The notes beneath the pieces were generated by a model. That model saw nothing but the letters and a program-made list of their open reading frames with translations, searched no databases and was not told the DNA's origin. Positions 34,268 through 43,359 of a stretch of DNA of 64,000 nt are shown piece after piece. Position numbers and translations under genes: made by a program. Positions within the stretch are counted from its first letter, which is position 1. Every line of letters begins with the position of its first letter. The stretch is from positions 43,238-107,237 of the forward strand of contig JAVBNG010000021.1 of NCBI GenBank assembly GCA_031551695.1, written 5' to 3'. This DNA comes from JAAYCI01 sp031551695 (lineage in GTDB: Bacteria > Bacillota > Clostridia > Oscillospirales > Ruminococcaceae).

Positions 34268-34497
34268 AATTCCCCTCCTCGCCGGGCGCCGCCAGATAAG
34301 CCGCGCCGGATTCTGCACCCCATCATACCATAAATTCCGCGATGATGGCTCAAAAATTATGGCGTTTTATGAAATTTGCCGCGCGGCAGGGCGCAGCCCA
34401 GCGGCGGCGGCACGCGGTGGACAGGCCCCCCTCAATGTGGTACACTGATTCTTGGTTATTCGGTGTCTGTTTAATGTAATTGAGGAGTAAATACCCT

Positions 34498-36834
34498 ATG
34501 CGCACACGCGATTTTACGGTGGCCATCACGGCGGCAAGCTTCAGCGGCAACAAAGGCGCTGCCGCCATGCTGATGAGTTCCATCAAACAGCTGCGCACCC
34601 GCTTTGGCGATGCTTTGTTTGTGAACCTGATGAGCGTGTATCCCCGCGCCGACAAAGAACAGCTGCCTTTCGACTTTATCCGCGTGGTTTCCTGCAAGCC
34701 GGAGCAGCTGGTTTTTTGCGCCTTCCCGCTTGCCGCGCTGCATTGGCTATTCCGCTGGCTGCCACCGGCGCGCCGGCTGTTTGCCCGCAACAAAATCATC
34801 AAGGCCTATCTGGAAACCGACCTCGTGATCGACGAAGCAGGCATTTCTTTCGTAGATTCCCGCGGATTTGTGATGAACACCTACGCCTTCATCACCCTGG
34901 CGGTGCCGCTGCTATTGGGCGTGAAGGTGGTAAAATATTCCCAGGCGCTGGGCACGTTCCAAAACGGCTGGAACCGCTTTTTGGCCAAGTGGATCTTGCC
35001 AAAGCTGGGCCTCATCTGCGCACGGGGCGAAATTACCCGGCAGAATTTGGCGGACATCGGCATTGCCAAAAACGTGGCCCTGTGCGCGGACGGCGCGTTT
35101 TCCATGCCGGACGACGCCGATGTTGCAAAGGACGTGGCCGCCCTTGCCGCCAAAGACGCGTTTTACGACAAACCCTTCGTGGCCCTCTCCCTCAGCAGTG
35201 TGGTGGACGGCAAGCGCGCAAAGCTGGGCCTGCCCTACCGGCAGACCATGGTGGAGTTTGCAAACCACCTGACGAAAAACGGCTACGGCGTTTTGCTGAT
35301 TGCCAACGCCGCGCGCCTTGGCAGCGAAAAGGCCCGCAACAACGACCTTGTGGTGTGCGACGCCGTGTTTGCCGCCGCAGGCGACCAAACGGCCGTGCGC
35401 TGGTACCACGAGGAAATGGGGCCGGAAAAAATACGCGAGCTTATCGGCCGAAGCCAGGTGCTGGTAGCCAGCCGCTTCCACGCGCTGATTGCCGGTTTGG
35501 AGCGAAAGCGCCCGGTGTTGCTGGTGGGCTGGAGCCACAAGTACAAGGAAGTGCTGGACATGTTCGGCCTGGGGGCCTGGGCACTGGATTACGCCGAGCT
35601 TTCCCTGCCGCTGCTGACGGAAAAGTTTGACGATCTGGCGGCCCACGAGGCACAAGTGGAAAGCGCCATTGCGGCGCATTTGCCCGCGGTGCTGGAAAGC
35701 TCGAAAGAGAACATCCGGCGCATTGGGGAGTATCTCGAAACAGAAGTGTTGGCAAAGCCGAAGCCGGTAAGGCTGCTGGATTTTGGCAATCCCGAACGCT
35801 ATACAGGCGATTTTTTACGCTGCCGCATCGGCTATGCTGCAAACGATGCCGTGCGTGGCATCGGTGCCTCCGGCGGCATGGTGACGGCGCTGCTGTGCCG
35901 CCTGCTGCGGGATAAGGAAATTGACGGCGCGTGGGTGACGCGCAGCTTTGTAAAAGACGGCCATATGGGCTACGAGACCTTCATTGCAACTACAGAAGAG
36001 GAAATTAAAAGCTGTTCTTCCAGCATTTATATGGAAATGCCGCTGATGAGGCATGTGGGGATGCTGGAAGAGTTTGACGGCAAGGTTGCCGTGGTGCTGC
36101 TGCCCTGCCAGATCCGCGGGCTGAACGGATATCTGGAACGGCACCCCGCCGTAAAGGAAAAGGTGGTGCTGAAGGCCTGCCTGTATTGCAGCGGCAGCCA
36201 TGACGAGAGAGCCACCACCATGCCGCTGGCGAAAAAGGGCGTCGGCCTTACAAAGGCAAGCCGGGTGATTTTCCGCCGGGGCCACGGGCGTGGGTATACG
36301 GTCATCCAAAAGAAAGACGGTACCGAGGAGACGGTTTCCTACACCAAGACGATATGCACCTTCAAAAACGCCTATTTTTTCACAGAACCGCGCTGTATGC
36401 TGTGCCAGGACCAATATGGCAAAGAGGCTGATTTGAGCTTTGGAGACATCTGGCTGAAGGAGATGAAGGCGAACCCCATCAAGCACACCAGCTGCCTCAT
36501 CCACAACGAGACGGGTGCCCGGTATTATGATATGGGCGTGGCAAGCGGCGACATCGTGGATTTTCCCTTTTCCCTGCCAAAGCTTTTGCGCAGCCAGAAA
36601 CGCGCGCTGGTGTTCAAATATAATTGCGCGGCGGCAAAGGCGGCCACTTATGCGAAGCAGGGCAAAACCCTGCCGCTGGACACGGCGCCGCCTTGCAAGC
36701 TACGCCATCGGCTGGCCTGGGCCCTGGCAAGGCGCAACCAGCAGTTTTCCTTCCAGCATCCGGAACGCTTGCAAATAATCCCGCTGGGGCTTTTGTATTA
36801 CTACATGGGCTTTATACGGCTGTTGTTGAGTTGA
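34498..36834 (+). CDS. Polysaccharide pyruvyltransferase fused to an FrhB-like iron-sulfur domain
   Basis: A 778-residue, two-domain protein. Residues 1-420 are polysaccharide pyruvyltransferase-like: TAASFSGNKGAAAMLMSSIK, LVIDEAGISFVD, GVKVVKYSQALGTFQNGWNR, ICARGEITRQNLADIGI and LVASRFHALIAGLERKRPVL. From about 430 the protein matches the F420-hydrogenase beta-subunit family: RCRIGYAANDAVRGIGASGG, LLPCQIRGLNGYL, LKACLYCSG, and CMLCQDQYGKEADLSFGDIW with paired cysteines for iron-sulfur clusters. The two families are often neighbours in capsule loci; here they are one chain. ATG 34498 follows GAGGAG. It is the first gene of the glycan cluster and lies 2 bases from the next. Confidence 0.88.
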   Translation: MRTRDFTVAITAASFSGNKGAAAMLMSSIKQLRTRFGDALFVNLMSVYPRADKEQLPFDFIRVVSCKPEQLVFCAFPLAALHWLFRWLPPARRLFARNKIIKAYLETDLVIDEAGISFVDSRGFVMNTYAFITLAVPLLLGVKVVKYSQALGTFQNGWNRFLAKWILPKLGLICARGEITRQNLADIGIAKNVALCADGAFSMPDDADVAKDVAALAAKDAFYDKPFVALSLSSVVDGKRAKLGLPYRQTMVEFANHLTKNGYGVLLIANAARLGSEKARNNDLVVCDAVFAAAGDQTAVRWYHEEMGPEKIRELIGRSQVLVASRFHALIAGLERKRPVLLVGWSHKYKEVLDMFGLGAWALDYAELSLPLLTEKFDDLAAHEAQVESAIAAHLPAVLESSKENIRRIGEYLETEVLAKPKPVRLLDFGNPERYTGDFLRCRIGYAANDAVRGIGASGGMVTALLCRLLRDKEIDGAWVTRSFVKDGHMGYETFIATTEEEIKSCSSSIYMEMPLMRHVGMLEEFDGKVAVVLLPCQIRGLNGYLERHPAVKEKVVLKACLYCSGSHDERATTMPLAKKGVGLTKASRVIFRRGHGRGYTVIQKKDGTEETVSYTKTICTFKNAYFFTEPRCMLCQDQYGKEADLSFGDIWLKEMKANPIKHTSCLIHNETGARYYDMGVASGDIVDFPFSLPKLLRSQKRALVFKYNCAAAKAATYAKQGKTLPLDTAPPCKLRHRLAWALARRNQQFSFQHPERLQIIPLGLLYYYMGFIRLLLS

Positions 36835-36836
36835 GT

Positions 36837-37811
36837 ATGCAAAAAGACACAAGCACCAAATCGGCCAAGAAATGGGACAAAAAAAAGCTGGCGCGGTACG
36901 CGGGAACGCTGCTGATGCTGTTGGCTTTTGTGTTTATCGCGTATAAGATATCCCGTTATAATATTGATTTTTCCCTTCTGGCTTCGCCGGTAACCGTGCT
37001 GGCCCTTTTGGGGCTGGCCGTGCTGTGGGGTATAAGCGTATTTTCGGCGTCATTCAACTACAGCTGGCTGCTGGACACGCTGACCGGCAAAAAAGCGGGG
37101 CGGGCGCTGGTGGTTGCGACATACTGCCGCTCAAACCTGTACAAATACCTGCCGGGAAATGTGATGCACTTTGTGGGGCGCAACCAGCTCGCCATCGACG
37201 TGGATGAGCTGACCCACGCGGAGGTGGCCTTCGTCACCATCACGGAAAACATCTTTCTCATTTTGTCCGCCGCCATCATCTCGCTGGTCAGCACCTTCGA
37301 CTATTTCATCTCCTATTTTCGGCAGATGGTCATCCCGGGATATGTTTTTGCCATCATCGGCGGCTTGGCGCTGGTGTGCGCGGTGCTGGCGGTGATTTTC
37401 CGCAAAAAGCTGGCCAGGTGGCTGCGCCGCTATGTAGACATTTTAAAGCAACTGACGCCGAAGACGGTATTGCGGCTGTTGTTCTTTTGCACACTTCGCC
37501 TGTTGGCGCTGGCCGTCACCTACCTGTGCACCCTGCTGCTGTTTGGCCAGGCGTTCAGCTGGGACCTGGTGCCTCAGGTGCTGGGGCTGAATGTATTGTC
37601 CTGGCTCATCGGGTACATCACGCCGGGCGCGCCGGGCGGCCTTGGCGTACGCGAGGCCATTATGCTGATGTTCATGGGGGACGCGATCAGCGAGTCCCTG
37701 CTGCTGACCACCACGCTGATGCACCGGGTGATTTGCATCGTGGGCGACGTTTTTGCCTATTTGTTCGCGCTGGGCTACTGTGCCCTGGCAAAACGCCGCC
37801 GGCAGCAGTAG
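36837..37811 (+). CDS. Flippase-like membrane protein (lysylphosphatidylglycerol synthase TM family)
   Basis: A 324-residue integral membrane protein of the UPF0104 / LPG-synthase-TM group, thought to flip or handle lipid-linked sugars. Signature parts are NLYKYLPGNVMHFVGRNQLA (KYLPG motif), LLALAVTYLCTLLLFGQAF and the strongly conserved GYITPGAPGGLGVREAIMLM. About eight helices are visible. Its start is two bases after the preceding stop, with only a weak ribosome site, suggesting translational coupling. In this cluster it may move the glycan lipid intermediate across the membrane. Confidence 0.88.
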   Translation: MQKDTSTKSAKKWDKKKLARYAGTLLMLLAFVFIAYKISRYNIDFSLLASPVTVLALLGLAVLWGISVFSASFNYSWLLDTLTGKKAGRALVVATYCRSNLYKYLPGNVMHFVGRNQLAIDVDELTHAEVAFVTITENIFLILSAAIISLVSTFDYFISYFRQMVIPGYVFAIIGGLALVCAVLAVIFRKKLARWLRRYVDILKQLTPKTVLRLLFFCTLRLLALAVTYLCTLLLFGQAFSWDLVPQVLGLNVLSWLIGYITPGAPGGLGVREAIMLMFMGDAISESLLLTTTLMHRVICIVGDVFAYLFALGYCALAKRRRQQ

Positions 37812-37871
37812 GTAAAAACAGCAGTAGCAGCCCAACAGAACCGTTTGAAACCGGAAAGGACGTGGATTTCA

Positions 37872-39812
37872 TTGAACGCAGTAAAACCCTTCGAAAAATT
37901 GCGGCGATTTTTATACCGGAATCGCTATGAGATCGGTTTATTTTTGGCGTTTGCGGCGTTCAATATCGCCATTTCCAGCTGGTTCACCACCTCTGTCTCC
38001 AACTCGGACGAATATGGCGTGTTGACGGCGGCAAACTGGTTTTCCGGCGGGCCCGAATGGGGGCCGAAGATGTCCTTATACTATGGCTACGCCCACTCCA
38101 TCCTGTACGCCCCCCTGTTCGCCATTTTCGACAATCTCCTTTTCATTTACGTGGCGGCCCTCGGCATCAATTCCCTGCTGGTGGCACTGATCCCGGTGTT
38201 CTGCTTCAAAACGCTGAACGGCGTGGTTGGCTACACCGACAAAACAAAGGCGGCGTGGATTTCAGCCGTGGCCGGGCTGTACCCGGTTTTTACCTATTTT
38301 TCCAAGCGCACCCAGAACGAGACCCTGCTGTTTGTCATTTTGTTTGCCTGTGTTTACCTGGTAGGCAAAAACCTGACCACCGAAAGCAAGGCCCTGTTCC
38401 GGTTCAACAGCGTGCTGCTGGGTTTTTTGCCCGCCGTGTGCTACGCCGCCCACGGCCTGGGCCTTTCCTACCCTTTAGCGCTGTGTTTGTGCATTTTACT
38501 CACCCGGCTGGTTTGCAGGAAGGACGTCGTGAACTACCTTCTGTTCGGTGTGTCTCTGGTGGGTTTTTTCTTGCTGGACAATGTGATGAAGGGCCTTGTG
38601 AAGAGTGCTCTATACGCTGCAGACACCGGCCTGCGCAACACTTTCCTGTTCAACTTGCAGCGCATGCTGCCCTCGCTGTTCACCTTAGACGGCCTGAAAA
38701 TGCTGTTTCGCTCACTGCTGGCCAAACTGCACTACCTGTCCTCCGCCAGTTTCGGCCTGTTCCTGCTTGCCTTGGCCATGCTGGTTGTTATCATATGGCG
38801 CTGGTTCCGCCAGCGCAAGCGACACCGGCTGGACGCGTCGCTGCCAAACCCCTCCATTTCGCCCGCATGGTTTGGCATGGTCACCTTTATCCTGCTTATC
38901 CTTTTGGGCGGCGTGGGCATTTCCACTTTGAACTCCCTGCCCTACCTCGCAGATTATGGCGGTTCGTATTATTTTTACGGGCGGTACTACGAATACCTCA
39001 TGGTGCCGCTCATCATGTTTGCATTGTATTTTCTGGCGACGGCAGTGTTTTCGAAAAAGACCCTGCTGTGCCTTTGGGGCGCCGCCTCCGGCGCATATGT
39101 GATAATTTCCATCCTCACACAAATTGCTGTGATTCCGGGGGTATTAAAAGATGACGCCATCATCAAAACCCACGTCACTCTTGGCACAACGCCCTTCATC
39201 GGCATCCATTACGCCATGCTGAACCCGTTGTCCATGCAGCCTAAAATTTACAACTTGCTGATTTTGGGCGCTGTGACTCTGGCGGTATTCGGCGTGTTCA
39301 TGCTGCTTTGCATTTACAAAAAACAGGGTGTGGCGCTTTTGCTCATCGGCTGCATGTTCGCCTATGTCACCTTTTTCGATTTGGGCACCATGGCACTGCG
39401 CGCCTCGAACCAGGGATATGTGAACACATATCACTGGCTGAATGAAATGCGTGTGAGCTTTGACAGGAACAAAACACTGCAGGCGCTTTACAAGGAGTAT
39501 CCGGAGCTGTATGTGTTCCTGTCAACGGAAGCGAAGAAGAACCGGAACTTGCGGGCCCAACTGGGGTTCAATGATTATACTGTCCGCTCGGGCACCTATG
39601 ACCCGGAATACGACTATGAAAACGCTATCATCCTGACCGACCCCGGCAGCCCGGAGATTTTCCCAGGGCCGGACTGGGTCTTGGTGTCTTCGGATGGCAA
39701 TCTGGACGTGTGGCTTGCAGGGGAAGAGATCATCGCACGCTATTACGAGCTGGGGGGCACGGGCATCACACCCGAGACGGACGCGCCGGACGAAGTGGCC
39801 GACGCGGCCTGA
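37872..39812 (+). CDS. Large polytopic membrane glycosyltransferase-like protein
   Basis: A protein of about 646 residues with 11 to 13 hydrophobic helices and a soluble C-terminal part (from about residue 545). The loop SVSNSDEYGVLTAANWF after the first helix holds a DE motif, as in GT-C enzymes, which use lipid-phosphate sugars outside the membrane. FAACVYL-type helices and two Arg/Lys-rich loops follow. No close family was recognised. Start assignment is uncertain: TTG 37872 has AAAGGA about 10 bases upstream, while a reading from 37845 overlaps that site. It lies inside the glycan cluster. Confidence 0.75.
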   Translation: MNAVKPFEKLRRFLYRNRYEIGLFLAFAAFNIAISSWFTTSVSNSDEYGVLTAANWFSGGPEWGPKMSLYYGYAHSILYAPLFAIFDNLLFIYVAALGINSLLVALIPVFCFKTLNGVVGYTDKTKAAWISAVAGLYPVFTYFSKRTQNETLLFVILFACVYLVGKNLTTESKALFRFNSVLLGFLPAVCYAAHGLGLSYPLALCLCILLTRLVCRKDVVNYLLFGVSLVGFFLLDNVMKGLVKSALYAADTGLRNTFLFNLQRMLPSLFTLDGLKMLFRSLLAKLHYLSSASFGLFLLALAMLVVIIWRWFRQRKRHRLDASLPNPSISPAWFGMVTFILLILLGGVGISTLNSLPYLADYGGSYYFYGRYYEYLMVPLIMFALYFLATAVFSKKTLLCLWGAASGAYVIISILTQIAVIPGVLKDDAIIKTHVTLGTTPFIGIHYAMLNPLSMQPKIYNLLILGAVTLAVFGVFMLLCIYKKQGVALLLIGCMFAYVTFFDLGTMALRASNQGYVNTYHWLNEMRVSFDRNKTLQALYKEYPELYVFLSTEAKKNRNLRAQLGFNDYTVRSGTYDPEYDYENAIILTDPGSPEIFPGPDWVLVSSDGNLDVWLAGEEIIARYYELGGTGITPETDAPDEVADAA

Positions 39813-39852
39813 CAGCAACACACAACGGGGATTCCATAAAGAGGAGAACGCC

Positions 39853-40833
39853 GTGAAACTGATCATCCAGATACCATGCTTCAACGAGGAGGCCACCCTG
39901 GCCGAGACCGTGGCGGACCTGCCGCGCCAAATCGCGGGCATCGACGCCATCGAGTACCTCATCATCGACGACGGCAGCACCGATAACACCGTGGACGTGG
40001 CAAAGGCCGCGGGCATCAACCACGTGGTGCGCTTCAAGCAAAACAAAGGCCTTGCCGAGGGCTTCAAGGCGGGGCTCGACGCCTGCCTGCGCCTTGGGGC
40101 GGACATTGTGGTGAACACGGACGCGGACAACCAGTACTGCGGGGCGGACATCGCCGAACTGGTGAAGCCCATCCTCGCCGGGAAGGCAGACATCGTCATT
40201 GGCGAGCGCCCCATTGACGACACGGAGCATTTTTCCGCCACGAAAAAGCGGCTACAGCACGTGGGCAGCTTTGTGGTGCGCGTGGCCAGCGGCACGGACG
40301 TGCCCGACGCCCCCAGTGGCTTCCGCGCCTATTCCCGCGAGGCTGCCCTGCGCCTGAACGTCATCAACAGCTACACCTACACCCTCGAAACCATCATCCA
40401 GGCGGGCCACAGCAAAATCGCCATGGCCACGGTGCCCATCCGCACCAACCCCGAAACCCGCAAAAGCCGCCTGTTCAAAAGCCCGTGGGCCTACATCAAG
40501 CGCTCGGCCACGGTCATCATCCGCTCCTTTTTAATGTACAAGCCCATGCGGTTTTTCTGCACGGTGGGCGTGGTGTTGCTGGCGGTGGCGCTGGCCATCG
40601 CCATCCGCTACCTTGTCTACTTCTTCGGCGGCAGCGGCGCGGGGCATGTGCAGTCCCTGCTGCTGTCCATCCTGTTCGCCCTCATCGGCGTGCAGTGCGT
40701 GGTGGCCGGCCTGCAGGCGGATTTGATCTCTACCAACCGCAAAATTTTGCAGGAGCTGCAATACCGCATGCGCAAAATGGACTACGCCCAGGACGCGCAA
40801 ATGGCCGAAGGCAGCCGGAAGGAGACGGAATAA
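39853..40833 (+). CDS. Family 2 glycosyltransferase
   Basis: A 326-residue enzyme that likely adds a sugar to a lipid carrier. The GT-A domain has LIIQIPCFNEEATLAETVAD, EYLIIDDGSTDNTVDVAKAA, NKGLAEGFKAGLDACLRLGA, VVNTDADNQY (metal-binding DxD) and DAPSGFRAYSREAALRLNVI. Two C-terminal membrane helices (FFCTVGVVLLAVALAIAIRY and SLLLSILFALIGVQCVVAGL) are typical of DPM1/GtrB-like undecaprenyl-phosphate glycosyltransferases. The GTG at 39853 follows GAGGAG. Its stop overlaps the ugd start (TAATG). Confidence 0.93.
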   Translation: MKLIIQIPCFNEEATLAETVADLPRQIAGIDAIEYLIIDDGSTDNTVDVAKAAGINHVVRFKQNKGLAEGFKAGLDACLRLGADIVVNTDADNQYCGADIAELVKPILAGKADIVIGERPIDDTEHFSATKKRLQHVGSFVVRVASGTDVPDAPSGFRAYSREAALRLNVINSYTYTLETIIQAGHSKIAMATVPIRTNPETRKSRLFKSPWAYIKRSATVIIRSFLMYKPMRFFCTVGVVLLAVALAIAIRYLVYFFGGSGAGHVQSLLLSILFALIGVQCVVAGLQADLISTNRKILQELQYRMRKMDYAQDAQMAEGSRKETE

Positions 40834-42017
40834 TGCCAAAGTTTGCCGTGGTGGGCGGCGGGTATGTGGGCCTTTCCAACGCCGTGCTGCTGGCCCAAAA
40901 ATACCCGGTGCGCCTTTTGGACATCGACGCCGCGCGCGTGGACATGGTGAACGCGAAAACATCGCCGCTGGTGGACGCGGAACTGAGCGAATACCTGGCG
41001 GGAAAACCGCTGGACATTACGGCCACCACCAGCGCCGAGGCCGCCCTGCCCGGGGCCGATTTCGTTATCATCGCCACCCCCACGGACTATGACCCAAAGG
41101 CCAACTATTTTGACGTGTCCACCGTGGACGGTGTGCTGGACCAGGTGGCGCGCCTTGCGCCGCAGGCGGCCGTCATTATCCGCAGCACCTTGCCGGTGGG
41201 CTATTGCGCCGGAGCGGCTGCGCGGCATCCGGATTTGACCATTTTGTTTGTGCCGGAGTTTTTGCGCGAAGGCCGGGCGCTGTACGACAATCTGTACCCC
41301 TCCCGGTTCATCGTGGGCGCGCCGGACACGGCTATTGGTAAAGAAAAGGCCGAAGAACTGGTTGCCTGCCTGCTTTCCTGCGTCATCAAAACCGACGTGG
41401 CGGTGCTGTTCATTCAGCCGGCAGAGGCCGAGGCCGTGAAGCTGTTTTCCAACACGTTTTTGGCCCTGCGCGTGGCCTATTTTAACGAGCTGGACTCCTA
41501 CGCCGAAAAGCGCGGCATGAGCGCAAAGCAGATCATCGAGGGCGTTTGCCTGGACCCGCGCATCGGCCGCCACTACAACAATCCCTCCTTCGGCTACGGC
41601 GGCTACTGCCTGCCGAAGGACACAAAACAGCTCTTGGCCAACTATGAAAATATCCCGAACGACATCATTTCCGCCGTGGTGAACGCCAACCGCACCCGCA
41701 AGGATTTCATCGCCGAGCAGATTTTGGCCCGTGGACCCAAAGTTGTGGGCATCTACCGCCTCACCATGAAAACCAGTTCGGACAATTTCCGCCATTCCTC
41801 CGTACAGGGCGTGATGAAACGCATCAAGGCAAAGGGTGTGGACGTGGTCGTGTACGAGCCGGCCCTGCGCGAGCCGGATTTTTTCCGCTCGCCCGTGCTG
41901 CACGATTTAAACGAGTTTAAACAGCGCAGCGATTTGATCGTGGCAAACCGCTACAGCGACGATTTGGCGGACGTGGCGGAAAAGGTGTACACCCGTGATA
42001 TTTTCGGGGCGGATTGA
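40833..42017 (+). CDS. ugd: UDP-glucose 6-dehydrogenase
   Basis: Oxidises UDP-glucose to UDP-glucuronate, a precursor for acidic surface polysaccharides. The 394-residue product has the NAD site FAVVGGGYVGLSNAVLLAQ, the segments VIIATPTDYDP and IIRSTLPVGYC, EFLREGRALYDNLYPSRFIV, AEAVKLFSNTFLALRVAYFN, and the catalytic Cys in FGYGGYCLPKDTKQL. It begins on the last base of the glycosyltransferase stop with AGGAG upstream. It supplies the cluster's uronic acid and marks its end; a gene remnant follows. Confidence 0.96.
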   Translation: MPKFAVVGGGYVGLSNAVLLAQKYPVRLLDIDAARVDMVNAKTSPLVDAELSEYLAGKPLDITATTSAEAALPGADFVIIATPTDYDPKANYFDVSTVDGVLDQVARLAPQAAVIIRSTLPVGYCAGAAARHPDLTILFVPEFLREGRALYDNLYPSRFIVGAPDTAIGKEKAEELVACLLSCVIKTDVAVLFIQPAEAEAVKLFSNTFLALRVAYFNELDSYAEKRGMSAKQIIEGVCLDPRIGRHYNNPSFGYGGYCLPKDTKQLLANYENIPNDIISAVVNANRTRKDFIAEQILARGPKVVGIYRLTMKTSSDNFRHSSVQGVMKRIKAKGVDVVVYEPALREPDFFRSPVLHDLNEFKQRSDLIVANRYSDDLADVAEKVYTRDIFGAD

Positions 42018-42041
42018 GGCCAGCCGGCCAAACAGCATTGA

Positions 42042-42257
42042 CAGGACGCCGACACCGAAAACGGCACTGAGCCCATTTTGTGGCGCGTGCTGGAAATAGA
42101 CGGGGATAAAATCTTCTTTCTGGCAGAGCAAGGGCTGGACGTTCAGCCATACAACGGTGTTTTTGAAGACGCGATATGGGAGACCTGTTCCGCGCGGCAG
42201 TGGCTGAACAGCGCATTCTTCGCAGCCTTAATAGGCGCGCAGGCTACGAACGTGTAG
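42042..42257 (+). pseudogene. Fragment of a DUF6273-type protein
   Basis: The frame after the ugd stop reads ENGTEPILWRVLEIDGDKIF, FLAEQGLDVQPYN and IWETCSARQWLNSAFFAALI before a TAG at 42257. The W-x-VLE...YN...W-E-x-S-x-RxWLN pattern is characteristic of DUF6273, found at the end of large secreted or repeat proteins. A stop codon precedes the fragment and there is no start codon, so only the remnant of a once longer gene is left. Confidence 0.6.
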
Positions 42258-42271
42258 TGCTAATTTTGAAA

Positions 42272-42332
42272 TTAGCAAACTTGCTAAAATTCTTAGCAAA
42301 CTCCTCAAAATAGTTCGTTTCCAATTAGCAAA
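42272..42332 (+). repeat. AT-rich TTAGCAAA repeats
   Basis: Three direct copies of TTAGCAAA start at 42272, 42293 and 42325, with an inverted TTGCTAA at 42281 and the palindrome GCTAATTT-TG-AAATTAGC (42259-42276). The stretch 42258-42416 is much richer in A and T than its surroundings and codes for nothing. It lies between a gene remnant and the 3' end of a tRNA. Confidence 0.5.
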
Positions 42333-42400
42333 AATTTTAGTTTTCGAAAACCGATTTATAAATTACCACCTCGTCTGCGGTAGACGAATTTAAGACAGGC

Positions 42401-42447
42401 AAAAAATAAAAAAGAAGCCGAAAACCTTGTGGTTAAAGGCTTTCGGC
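42401..42447 (-). terminator. Terminator of tRNA-Arg
   Basis: GCCGAAA..CCTT pairs with AAGG..TTTCGGC (42417-42447). On the minus strand it is followed by TTCTTTTTTATTTTTT, ten bases after the tRNA CCA end. Confidence 0.85.
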
Positions 42448-42456
42448 GTTGTTTTC

Positions 42457-42531
42457 TGGCACCCCCGACCAGAATCGAACTGATAACTAAGACTTAGGAG
42501 GTCCTTGTTATATCCATTTAACTACGGGGGC
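42457..42531 (-). tRNA. tRNA-Arg (anticodon CCU)
   Basis: A 75-base cloverleaf with encoded CCA. The acceptor stem is GCCCCCG / CGGGGGT (42525-42531 with 42461-42467). The anticodon stem AGGAC / GTCTT holds loop CTCCTAA, giving anticodon CCU for AGG codons. The T arm is ATCAG-TTCGATT-CTGGT. It stands alone, with its own terminator. Confidence 0.93.
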
Positions 42532-42725
42532 GTATTCAGTTTTTTGATGCATCGGGGGCAAACATCCGGTTCAAAAGCCAGGGAAATATACCGCTTCATA
42601 AGAATACCATGTTTGCGGTGGTAAAATCAACTGCGCGGCAGGACCGCCTTGCGTTTTTATGTAAAAAATGGTAGGTTTGTATTGTATTAGACAGCTTTGC
42701 GCTTCGGAAATTTGGAGGGAAAAAC

Positions 42726-43325
42726 GTGCGTATTCGGCATGTGCGAATGGCGACAACTTTATGCGCATTGGCGCTGTTTTTTTTGACAGGCTGCACGCAA
42801 ACTACGGATGGCATAAGTGGCACAGAACCCCACAGTACCGAAAGCGGCACGCCGCCGCAAAGCAGCGCGGTGGCGCGAGACACGCAAAGCACCTCACAGG
42901 AGGCGGACGGCATGGAGATGGAATTCACAGCGGCCGGCGTTACAGTGGGCGGGTATGACGAAGACGGCGTTTTGCCGTTGGCGGAGGTCACCTCCTCTGT
43001 GGAGGAGCTGCAGGCATTTTACGAGAAATACCGTGCCGTGTTCGCGCTGGATCAGCCCGCTTACCCCGGTTTTGTGGGCCGGATGGCCGCCTACGACGAC
43101 ACCTTCTTTGAAGGGCACTCTTTGGTTTTGGTTCTTTTGCAGGCAAGCGGCAGCGCGGAAAGCATCACCCTGCAAAGCGTGCGGCGGGAAAATAACACCC
43201 TGGTGCTGACGTACCAAAGGGAACTATCCGAACTGGCGGGGACCACGGCGCTCATTTATACGGCAGAGTTTGTGGAGTTGGACGGCGCGTGCGGTGATTG
43301 CACGGCGACGGTGGAAATTGTATAA
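42726..43325 (+). CDS. Secreted lipoprotein, PrcB-like
   Basis: A 199-residue lipoprotein with signal LCALALFFLTGCTQ (Cys near residue 22) and a Ser/Thr-rich linker. The C-terminal part is FEGHSLVLVLLQASGSAESI, TLQSVRRENNTLVLTYQREL and CGDCTATVEIV. The phrase FF..xSLVLVLL..SGS followed by paired strands resembles the PrcB-type domain of clostridial lipoproteins; assignment is tentative. The start is GTG 42726 with GGAGGG nine bases upstream. It lies 34 bases before the subtilisin-like protease gene, so it may be a partner or inhibitor. Confidence 0.75.
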   Translation: MRIRHVRMATTLCALALFFLTGCTQTTDGISGTEPHSTESGTPPQSSAVARDTQSTSQEADGMEMEFTAAGVTVGGYDEDGVLPLAEVTSSVEELQAFYEKYRAVFALDQPAYPGFVGRMAAYDDTFFEGHSLVLVLLQASGSAESITLQSVRRENNTLVLTYQRELSELAGTTALIYTAEFVELDGACGDCTATVEIV

Positions 43326-43359
43326 ATTGGGTATGTTTTTTGAATAAGGGGAGATTGTT

